Below are positions 54,760-64,000 of a stretch of 64,000 nt of DNA, piece by piece. The stretch spans positions 144,609,368 to 144,673,367 of the forward strand of contig JALGPY010000001.1 in assembly GCA_023055425.1 (NCBI GenBank), read 5' to 3'. This DNA is from Linanthus parryae (lineage: Eukaryota > Streptophyta > Magnoliopsida > Ericales > Polemoniaceae). The stretch's first letter is position 1. Each line of letters begins with the position of its first letter. The notes beneath the pieces are model-generated. The model did no database searches, had not been told where the DNA came from, and worked only from the letters and a program-made list of their open reading frames with translations. The translations under genes were made by a program, and so were the position numbers.

Positions 54760-57700
54760 GGTGGAGGCAACATCCGGCGGAAGATTGCGGGTTTTGTTTC
54801 TTTTTATGTTGTAAGGAGAGATGATGATGTTGGGAGACTATGCAAATGTTGAAGGTAAGCTATAGATGAAGCAAAATCTAGGGTTCTTTGGCTCTAATGG
54901 GCAGGAAAGGTTTTGGTATCCCTCTTTTCCTAGACATAAAGCTATCCAGGAATCTTAGGGCATACAAAATACCAAACTTGACACTTATATATGTATGCAA
55001 CTTTCCCACTGTGGTCCTAGACTACCTATGACACAATGAAAAGACAGATCTACCCTTGTCAATTTCCTACGAAGATCTGGCTAAGGCCTAATGGGATATC
55101 AAATGTTTTGATTACTGGACTTAGGCTTTTAACTACATTTGTACAGTTAGTGTTTAGATACCAATGAGATTACAGCAAGTAACTAAACTTCAATGACAAC
55201 TTTGATATCTGTAACAAGAAGCAAGCATCAAAGTGTGATCTTAACAGTTTATTAAAAAAGGTTCTTATTCTGGTGAACATGATACCTAAATCAAACATCT
55301 TATTATATGTGTGACAGAACCAAATGGTAGCTAAGCTTTCAATTCACCCAAGTATTGATTACCTGTGCCTGAGGCTTCTTCTGCAACGAGACTTCTCTGA
55401 TTCACCATCTGTCCTCTTATATTAAAATCCCCCGCCACATAAATAATCCACCCTTCAACAACTTTGCACAACGTTTCTCACTGGGTTCTTAGATGCACAC
55501 ATCCTGCCAACAAGAGTTGACAAGTAACAATTAACAACCAACATAACCAGGAGTTTACAAGGGGAAACTACGATGACCCGGGATTTACTACTGGAAGAAC
55601 CCTTGGCAATCCAGATAATAGTATATCGCAATTTAATATCTCTGCTTCTTTGTTGTTAGGTTCAGATCTACAGTTTACAACCAACATACCAAACAAGTCA
55701 AGTCCAGGACTGATACAAGGTGGCCTGTGCGGATTTAACCTTTTGACAAGTATGTATTATATTGAAGCATAAAATCACTTTCTGATGTTCTTATACAACC
55801 TACAGAATAAAAGAAATTAGGTTTCTTCCATTTCATTCTATTTCTCTATTGTTCCTTTCCCGTTGCTACTAAGTCCTGCCTCCACAATCCTAAGATCTAG
55901 GGCTGTACGGCAACATTAACCAGCAAACTATTAGGTAGCTAGATAGGCTATAAAATAAGCTGCTTAAAAAGTTCTTAATCGCATCAGGCTTTTATTGCAC
56001 AAGTGTTACTTGATGAGACCACATCTAACTGAGAAAAGTTGGGACTTTAAAATGATGAAATGATAAGGAACTTAATAGAAACATTATGTTCTGGAAAATT
56101 TAGATTTCTGGAGATCCAGTTTTGTTGCCAAAGCGAATGCAAATGAAAATAACATTTTATATATGTTTAGCTCAAATGGATACAATAGGAAAAAAAGATG
56201 AGCAAAAAAAAGGGGTATAAACTATTTATGCCATTATGTAATTCTTTTCAAAAGAAGGCTATTAGATACAGAGCAAAGTTCCTTTTGCAGTGTCTTCAGT
56301 AAAATTGAGCTCTAAACCAAGCGTTAGTTTTCTTCAATGCAAATGAAGTCCATTTCTTGAGAACATCAATGCCATTATCAATAATCAAGCAGAAATTTGT
56401 TAATGGAACTGGAACCTCCAAAACAAGAAGTCTTCTGCTACGTGTAAATTTTCTCATAACGTGACAGGTTACCAGCTTTCAGTACACATGAGGACTTCTC
56501 GTGGAGTGTGTAGTGCCCCTACGTATTTGCAGAAATGGCAGAATTAGACACATCTATATTTCCTAGTTGGTACAACAGAGTAGACAGTTTCACAGTCAAG
56601 GAACTCCGGGAGATACTGAAATAAAATCCAAATACCAACTAAACAAGTTCATAAGCAAAGACCAAATGATAAAAGTAAGCTTTTCAAGAATAAGGAAAAC
56701 ACAACTATATATGCAAAATTGCAGAACGCAGCATGTGTGGAGTGTGCTCTATGAAAGGGTGATTTCTCATGGGATTTACCTCACTGTAAAACTATATATC
56801 CTGGCAAAGATGACTTTGCAACAATTTTCAGCACAAAAGATGGGACACTAAGTAAGAACTGACCGATAGTGCTCTCAAGTGTCAACCTGCATTATTAACA
56901 ATCTAATTAAGAGATAAAGGGTGGTTCAGATATTTTGTGGAGGTACCATAGGTTGAAGCAGCAGCTTCAGCTGAGCTTACCCAGATAAGCTCCAATCCTA
57001 GAAATTCTGTTTCATGTCAAGCTGAATAAAATAGATAAAAAGGGTTGATTGTGTGTGAGGCCCGTACAAACAATAAGACATCTCGAATTATAAAAAAGTA
57101 AATCAAGGAGAATTTTAACGGTCCCAAGCACACTGGATAACTTCTTCACTAAAAGTTCACTCATTATTCTGTGTTAACTGGTAAATGTTTAAGAATTTAA
57201 CAATACAAAGCTCATAGCATCCAACAGTTGAGCCAAGTATCAAAGAAATTTCACTATACAGATCAATAGACAAATGAAAAATTAACCTACATAATAAGAT
57301 CCTAGATGTAAATTAACGAGGTTTAAAGCATATCATTATTCGATTTCTCAACAAATCACATTGCCGAACCATGCTTTAACATAGTAGTTGAACACTTCAT
57401 GAACAACCTGCTGAAGCTGACATAAACGAAGCTACATAAACTAGTGCCAGCACTGTTTTGGTTTCAAGGCTTAAGGGCTAGGCTAGCGGAGGCTTCAGTC
57501 TTCCTGTCAGTTTCATGCAAAAAAAGCTATGCACTTTAATTATCGTGAGGAGGATAGTGCACACAAACTGGCTGTCAGAAAATTTGAGAAATAAAATCTT
57601 ATAAGGCTAGGCTTAGGTAAAATTAATTTCTATGAAAACTAGATTTCACAGGCCAAAATGATGCTCCAATAACCTGCAAGAATCATTATGAATAATGAGT

Positions 57701-59463
57701 TTTTTTGGCAAAAAAAAAAAAGAATAATGAGTTTTCATACTACCTCTTAGAGAAGAAAAACTAAAACAGAGTATTGAGGAGCATATGATGAATTGATGGT
57801 CATATGCTCTTTAATTATAGATAAGCCAAACCTCCCTGAATCTGGGGGCACTTCTACATCTGATATTCCGACTTCAGTACGGAAAGTTTTTAGAGCTTGT
57901 ATGCGCTCAAGTTGACAACAATGTTTAGGGGTTTTAGATTTTTCTATCAATAATAAGCTAATACACTTAATTAAACTACAATTTCGTCGAGTTTTCTAGC
58001 TAAGTTATAACTCCGAGTACTTCAGAAATGAAGCATTGAATTCAGAAATCTCTGTACAGCTTCAAACTCATAGACTAACAATCCAAGTTTTCTCATGAAG
58101 CTCCTTTGAACCTCACAAAAGCTCAGGGACAGAAAGTCTGATAGAGCTTCATCCACTCTTACAGCTAAACAAAGCTCTTGTATAGAAGAAGCCCAGATTG
58201 AGTCTCCAAATCAGTTGTAAGAATAAATTACAAACTGATCTGGGAAGAATCTTGACATCCCCAAAATTGGCAACTTCCAAAGTCCCATCAGAAATGGAAG
58301 TTTAGTTCCCATGAAAAGCTACAGGTTTAGAGATTCTTCTCAACTTGTCCTGCTGCAACAAACCAGATTGGTGCATGAACAAGCAACTTATTCGTCCAAT
58401 TGATCCATCCGAGGAAAGCATTGACTGATTCCACATCCTTCAGTGACCTTAATTGAAGTCACCACTAGAAAAAGAAACTAGCATGCAAGTTACAGGGAAC
58501 TAAAATGAACAGTTTCATTTAAGATGTTATTTAACGGTAACAAAATTACAAATCAGACGAGAAAACTTCTTGATCAGCTCACTTTCTCTTACCTATGAGA
58601 ACACACTGTTGTTTCCAGCAACACCAAAAAAGGGATTTCTTCAACGAAACAAGAGAAGTGACTTTCTTCTTGTTTTTCAAGAACTTCTTGCGAGAAAGCA
58701 GTTCTAGATGAAATCTTCTAATAACTCCAATGACATACACAAAATCCAAACTTGGAGAGGAACCAAGTTTTACACGACAAAGAGCCACTCTTGTCCTCAT
58801 AGTGACTGCAAGGACAAGGATTCTCTCAGAAAGGTTGGGAACTGAACCAAGCTACATGAGTTCAGAAATGTTTGGGTTACCAAGAGCTTATTTCAGATTA
58901 CCTTGTTGCATAAACATGGAGAACCTGAAATAATCTCAAAACTCATAGAAATGCGCTTGGTTCAAAACCTCAAATGCTCAATAAGCTTGTGCACTTGAGA
59001 GACAAAAGAACTATTTACCCGCGCTCAGATGAACTCAAACTACTTTAAAACCAGACTGACAGCAAAGCAAAGAAAGATAGGGTATGTTTTAAGCAAACAT
59101 GAAAGAGCTTGAAGATCCACAGTTGGGTCAACTAGATTCATACACAACCAAGAAAGATTATATCATACATTTGAGACTATGCCAGCATGTCTAGAAAGCA
59201 AACACGAGCTCTGAAAACTAGTTAGATATCATATCTGACAACGAAAGATATTATATATTTGAGACTATGCCGGCATGGCTAGAAAGCAAACACTAAAGAT
59301 CTGTTTCTACCAATTTGAGAAGTCATACGTCCAAGAAAATAGGGGCGGAACCTGAAGAGGACTCCTGTAGAAACTTTCCAAATTTGTGAAGACTCACATA
59401 AATCTTACAAAACCAAAAAATAAGGAAGAATAGTTCTCTGAGGGGTCAACAAAGAGGAAGCTC
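54760..59463. other. 4.7-kb intergenic stretch between the NHL and PPR genes
   Basis: The first 150 or so bases are the NHL promoter and leader. No coding sequence, RNA gene or clear transposon is recognisable in the remainder; open frames stay under about 95 codons. Short direct repeats occur at about 59200 and 59265 (GAGACTATGCCRGCATGKCT with CTAGAAAGCAAACAC). Part of the right side could be 3' untranslated sequence of the PPR gene. Confidence 0.5.
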
Positions 59464-60915
59464 CTACACAGTTTGAGAAGCCTTCCACTTCCTAGAGAGA
59501 CTATCAAACAATGCCCTTGAACTAGTACCTTCCTTATCATAAGCCCGTTTCAACAGTTGCATTGTTGATTCTTCAATCTTGATCCTCTTGTCTAGAATAG
59601 TATCTGCATACTTCCTCAGCTGTGACAATCTACGCATGTTACAAAGCCCGATAAGCAAAGCGTTTGCACTTTGTTCAAGCGGTAAGATACCGCTTTCATT
59701 CATATAGTCCCAGACATCAATCGCCATCTCGGGGTCATCTTCTTCAAGGAACATTGTGATGGCTGCAGCACAACTTGAATTTGTTGGAGGACATTCATTC
59801 TTGACCATTTCGAAGAAAAACTTATTGGCTTCACGAACCTTCTTGTTCTTAATCAAACATTCGAAAATCAAATCATATGACAAAGAATCAGGGAAGGCAC
59901 CGTAGAAGACCATCTCGTCAAGGAAACGGAAGGCATTGCCGAAGTCATTGTTATTGCAAAGTAAGCCAATTAGCAATTTGTACATTATCAAATTTGGTAC
60001 TAATCCGTTACTCAACATTATATCCCACAGAAGGACAGCATGAGCTGAATCGTTCTGCTTGATAAGAATATCAAGAGCATTAGATAAGAACTTCAAACCT
60101 GGCATGCAGTTCTTCCCCTTCATAACTTGAAGAAATTTAATAGCCTCGTCAACTTGCGACCCGCGAACAAGAGTTGTCAAAAATGCATCATAAGCAGACA
60201 TGTTTGTCGGGATCCAACCAACTCGAATCACCATCTCCCCAAATGTGCTCATCGCCCTCTCCACATTTCCTTCCTTCTCCCACCCTTCCAACAAAATGGC
60301 AAAAGAATCCGCATCCGGAGCAATCTTAGTCTTTACGCGCTCAAAGAACTCAAGGGCTTTGCAAGTCTGTTTATCCATCCGACAAACAGCACTCAACAGA
60401 GAATTCACCGCTACGATATTAGGCTCAATCCCATACTTGTCCATGACATCAAAACTCATGACAGCTTCGTCGATCCTCCCAGCAATGCAATAGTTTTCAA
60501 ACAAAGACACGAATGCTTGCAAAGACAACACCCCTTCTTGCTTCATCGACCTAATCGCATCCCACATCGGCTCAAACAACCCAGCCTTGCCTAGAATATC
60601 CACCATCAGGATCCAAGCATAGGCTGAGTGCTTTTGGATCATACCCGCCCACCGGAAGAACTTGACCGCAGTCGACGGAGACCCATATGTAAGCTTCAAC
60701 ACTTCCTCAACTAGTCCATTCTCTGGTTTGATTCCAGTTTTAGTAAGTGCAGTCTCTACCTCATGTGGTGAGACCCTAGTGAGGATTTCACAAATAGCTC
60801 TTGCATTAGGAGACACATTTGGGTTTGGTGGTAATTTGTGTTGTTGAACTTGAGGGATGGTGTGGGATGGGTGGTTTAATGGAAATCCATTGAATCTACT
60901 ACTAGGGTTCTCCAT
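59464..60915 (-). CDS. P-class pentatricopeptide repeat (PPR) protein
   Basis: 483 codons, intronless, as is usual for the family. Residues 1-35 are Pro/Ser/His/Gln-rich and poor in acidic residues, consistent with an organelle-targeting peptide. Conserved pre-repeat text follows (ARAICEILTRVSPHEVETAL, AVKFFRWAGMIQKHSAYAW), then about ten 35-residue repeats from residue 95 to 460 with signatures such as YGIEPNIVAVNSLLSAVCRM, LVPNLIMYKLLIGLL and PDSLSYDLIFECLIKN. No E, DYW or SMR domain is present, so it is P-class, a type that binds organellar RNA for stability, splicing or translation. From memory the N-terminal text resembles Arabidopsis At1g77360-like proteins; this is unverified. The frame is intact and probably functional. 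Confidence 0.92.
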   Translation of the reverse strand: MENPSSRFNGFPLNHPSHTIPQVQQHKLPPNPNVSPNARAICEILTRVSPHEVETALTKTGIKPENGLVEEVLKLTYGSPSTAVKFFRWAGMIQKHSAYAWILMVDILGKAGLFEPMWDAIRSMKQEGVLSLQAFVSLFENYCIAGRIDEAVMSFDVMDKYGIEPNIVAVNSLLSAVCRMDKQTCKALEFFERVKTKIAPDADSFAILLEGWEKEGNVERAMSTFGEMVIRVGWIPTNMSAYDAFLTTLVRGSQVDEAIKFLQVMKGKNCMPGLKFLSNALDILIKQNDSAHAVLLWDIMLSNGLVPNLIMYKLLIGLLCNNNDFGNAFRFLDEMVFYGAFPDSLSYDLIFECLIKNKKVREANKFFFEMVKNECPPTNSSCAAAITMFLEEDDPEMAIDVWDYMNESGILPLEQSANALLIGLCNMRRLSQLRKYADTILDKRIKIEESTMQLLKRAYDKEGTSSRALFDSLSRKWKASQTV

Positions 60916-61783
60916 TTATGGAGATGACCCAGTTGGAACTTTGGAAGTTCTGTTGATTGTATAGGCAATTACAGTTTTACTTGTACAAGAATCAATCGAA
61001 TTTGGAAAAACCCAATTGAGGAAGACGAGGAAGGAGTTAGCAGAAGCTGATTCTTATTAGGGAAATTTTTGAAGAAATATGGTCAACAAGTTTGAACAAT
61101 AGTTACAAATACAGAGAGGGGAATATATTTCACCGACCTTTGGCAGTTGTCGGAACTTGGATCAGTCTTTCTCCGACTGGGAAAGTTTGATCTGCCGGCG
61201 ACCTCAACGGGTGAAGACGAAGAGACTTAGAGAGAAGATTGCGATGGACAGGCAGGCTTATGGGCTTGATGGATCTATACTTGTTGGTTTTTGCATTGGG
61301 TATTGGGCCTATTGGCCCAACAATATAAATTAATCGAAAGTCATGATTTCTATTAATAAATCTTTTTTTTTAGAATCGATTTCTATTAAATCAGGTAGGT
61401 GTTTCCTTGCAAAAAATGTGAATGAGAAGGTCCTAGCCATCTAATACCTAAAAAAGTCGGTGCGTTGGTTTGATTATTTTTTCTTTTAAATTCACTTTAG
61501 TTTAAGTAAATCAAGATATTGTTTGTATTTTAAAAAACTGAGCCTTATCTATTTAATCAACACAGAAGATATTGTGTGTAATTATATCATTAAACACAAC
61601 ATTTATTAATTATCTGTTCATTCAAAAAAAAAAGTAATTCATATTAATTTATTATTTAAATTTATTTCAAGAAATTGAGTATAATCTTAATTATATATAT
61701 TTTATAAGTGCCGTGTGGGCACGGGTCATTTGCTAGGTTTTTTATAATTTATAAATAAATTTGGCTCGTTTCTCTTAAGAAAA
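60916..61783. other. PPR upstream region and intergenic DNA
   Basis: The first 300 or so bases should hold the PPR leader and promoter; no strong TATA box stands out. AT-rich sequence follows. No gene is seen. Confidence 0.5.
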
Positions 61784-61922
61784 ATGTTAGGAACCACCAA
61801 TATCTCCAACTCATCTCCCACCCAAGTGTAAATTTGGCGACATGATATTCATTTGGCATTATTGCATTTTTCTAGATAGAAGGTGAGAGACGAGTGAGAG
61901 ATATTGATTGGTTCCCTAGCAT
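61784..61922. mobile_element. Small MITE with GGAACCA inverted repeats
   Basis: About 139 bp. The left end ATGTTAGGAACCACCAATAT pairs with the right end reading ATGCTAGGGAACCAATCAAT on minus, and the similarity continues (CTCATCTCCCACC against CTCGTCTCTCACC) for some 40 bp per arm, so nearly the whole element folds. No clear target duplication; the superfamily is not assigned. Confidence 0.7.
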
Positions 61923-62035
61923 AAATTGTACTCATTCTTCATAGTTTTTTATATTTTGACATTCTCTCTGATTATTAGTACTTATCTAAAAATGATTTTT
62001 TTTTACAACGAAAAATATCATCTTACTCTTAATGG

Positions 62036-62330
62036 CTTAAGCATCTCCAATAGGTCATCTATATAGCAGTTATCTTTAATATAAATAAGATGATAAAAAT
62101 ATTACCTCCAATAGGGTCTCTACTCCGCTCTTTATTTTAGCGGATAGTTATCCCACTCATTATATTTGAAGAGCCGGATCAATAACTTCATACCTTCTTT
62201 AACCATGTTCTTAGCGGTTATGTTCTAACACTACTGGAGCACTTACTAAAAACTTACAATATCTAAAAAAAAAATGTTTGATTTTCATCAAATTGTAAAT
62301 AACTTTTAGCTACTAGTACTGGAGATTGCC
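62036..62330. mobile_element. Possible MITE with GCATCTCCAATAG ends
   Basis: AGCATCTCCAATAG at about 62039 and, inverted, CTAGTACTGGAGATTGCC at 62314-62331 form weak inverted ends; CTCCAATAGG also recurs inside at 62105. Many plant hAT-type MITEs begin with similar text. No target duplication is visible, so the limits are approximate. Confidence 0.35.
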
Positions 62331-62798
62331 AAAGCTAGATTATTGGATGTATTAATTATCAAAAACATGGCAAAAACCCAATTTTTTGTAGAAGAAGAAC
62401 CGGATTCAGTTGGGTCCAGCCCGGATCCAGTTGGGTGACTCACTAACGTGTCGCTTCCTGGTTGGTGAATGTGTGATCGGCCGCGTCCTTCCCGAATCGG
62501 TTAGATACTACCGTACCCGGTTAACAAAAGACTAGGATTTAGCTTTGCGGTTGGGCAGTGAAAAATATTTTTAAAAATAACGTGTCCAGCTTTTAAGGTA
62601 CGCGAATCTGGATAATCCTAAAAATCCTAAAATTTATTTCGCTCATCCAAACGGGTCATATTAAAATGTAAAAATTCATTTATCTAGGTATCACTTAATC
62701 CAACTTCACCAAACTAGGCCAATGAAACGCATCCACATTCATTTGGGCCTAAACTAATAAGACTTACCAAACTAATCCAATTAATTAGCCCAATTATA

Positions 62799-63033
62799 GT
62801 CTCTCCGTTCCTCCAAGTTGTTCACAAAAATATGTGAGTATTATTTGGACATAGCGATTAGGTCAGGAAAACAAAGCAAGAATTTGATATTTTTCCGTGG
62901 TATTGTAGACCAAAATTTACTCTGCAACATCATGAAAAGATTACCACATTTTTGCATTATTTTACTAACAAAATCGCTAGGCCTAAATAATACCAAAATA
63001 ACTTTTGTGAAGAACCCAGAGGAACAGAGGGAG
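62799..63033. mobile_element. Stowaway-type MITE (Tc1/mariner)
   Basis: A 235-bp element flanked by TA (62797-62798 and 63034-63035). The right end on minus reads CTCCCTCTGTTCC, the standard Stowaway terminus, and the left end GTCTCTCCGTTCCTC is a mutated version. The internal sequence is partly self-complementary (AATATTTGGACATAGCG-like text against CGCTAGGCCTAAATAAT). No coding capacity. Confidence 0.85.
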
Positions 63034-63035
63034 TA

Positions 63036-64000
63036 CTGATTAACCTACTAATTTAACCCAGCCCATAAGTAGTGCCCCATCTCCGTCTAAAGTAATGGTA
63101 TTTCACTTAATTGTATTACCCGGGCCTGCCCCGATGTCTTGGCATCTCACACCGTGTTTGCTTGTTTTAGTTGGGTTGGGTTACCACAAGTCTATGATGA
63201 TACAAATACCTGAGACTTGTTCGGACTACAAAGTATGTAATCATATTAAATGCTTGTTTCCTTAATAAGACCAAAATATATAAGAATGGCCACTTGTCTG
63301 TCTAATTACATGATCCTAAGACTTCTAGAAGGATTGCATTGTCTATTTATTGATTCTGCTGCAACAAATACTCAATGTACTTGCATGAATACACTTCCAC
63401 GCTAAGTATCCAGGAGTTACAGAGTGAAAACATTCTACCCTTTCCCCCGAAAAAGACAACACTCTAGTTCATAACGGTCGGTTTTAATTTAAGCTAGAGA
63501 AAATCACCATGAAATTAGAACTAATCAATTCGTTCGCGAAATTTAAAAAATGACTTACGAATCTCAAACTTATAATCATTGTTCATTGTTTAAGCGGAAT
63601 TATTTTACAAAACAAATTGTGTACCAAACACCGGAAATCGAGAAAATGCTTTGCACCAAACATTTTACCGCCGACCAAACAGAGCATTGATTTCCATAAT
63701 ATAGAACAGTTTGCGAAGAAAAACACATCGAAAACTTGATTTCCATACCTTTGCATTTCCTATCATGTGTCAGTCTTCTCAAAAGAACAAAAGTATTTTT
63801 CTCCAACACTTTCGAACACAATTAGGACAAACCTAATTATACAATCATTCATTTAAAAATTATGCATCGTTTATATTACAATCTCATCACACATACCGAA
63901 ACACCAACCAAACCAAATAGCTCTCTGGCTCTCTCTTATGGAGCACCAGGGGGCTCCAAGTGACCAACACCGGGGCTATGCCCAGGACTCGTTGGCCGGA
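63036..64000. other. Intergenic DNA to the window end
   Basis: AT-rich sequence with no gene, RNA or transposon that I can identify. A 73-codon frame on minus (63600-63821) has no recognisable domain. The last 80 bases are more GC-rich and could be the edge of a feature outside the window. Confidence 0.45.

Noticed and set aside
60127..60594. A 155-codon plus-strand frame
   Set aside because: It is antisense to the PPR gene, whose repeats and length are clear.

Overview
The window reads as nuclear DNA of a eudicot plant. It is AT-rich, host genes are sparse and intron-containing or plant-specific (a P-class PPR protein, an NDR1/HIN1-like LEA_2 protein, a plant-type coiled-coil membrane protein), and most of the rest is nested plant transposons: Athila-type Ty3/gypsy, several Ty1/copia lineages, an L1-type LINE with a C-terminal RNase H, a tRNA-derived SINE and several MITEs. 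The species cannot be named from the sequence.

Layout. (1) 1-18726: one Athila-like LTR element on the minus strand. It has about 1.67 kb LTRs, a tRNA-Asp-type primer site, gag and a retropepsin domain, but no reverse transcriptase, RNase H or integrase. Its left LTR runs off the window and is split by a second element at 511-9219, a copia-type LTR element with nearly identical 474-bp LTRs, a decayed interior, a 1.12-kb sequence triplicated with short inverted spacers, and a hairpin-rich minisatellite. (2) 19019-28390: a tandem duplication of a roughly 0.95-kb gene fragment. Copy 1 carries an Angela/BARE-like solo LTR and copy 2 carries two different gypsy-type solo LTRs, all with visible 5-bp target duplications. 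(3) 29078-37016: an old plus-strand copia element whose gag is split by a complete but decayed minus-strand Ale-type copia element, which itself holds a Harbinger-type MITE. A broken inverted repeat lies further along the old element. (4) 38148-44084: a six-exon minus-strand gene for a coiled-coil membrane protein of about 443 residues, reconstructed exon by exon, with a LINE stub and a SINE in its third intron. Two further well-formed exons lie just past its stop codon. (5) 44411-50018: a full-length LINE with 17-bp target duplications and one frameshift in ORF2, inserted about 0.33 kb upstream of that gene's start codon. (6) 50061-52650: three inverted-repeat elements. (7) 54160-60915: the two intronless host genes (LEA_2/NHL and PPR), separated by about 4.7 kb in which no gene is seen. 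(8) 60916-64000: intergenic DNA with three MITE-like elements.

The host genes show no functional linkage. The main interest lies in element biology: two apparently recent non-autonomous LTR elements nested one in the other, a templated triplication inside one of them, clustered solo LTRs in a tandem gene-fragment duplication, and a possible unrecognised alternative 3' end of the coiled-coil gene. Percent differences and mismatch counts are read by eye, not from a computed alignment.
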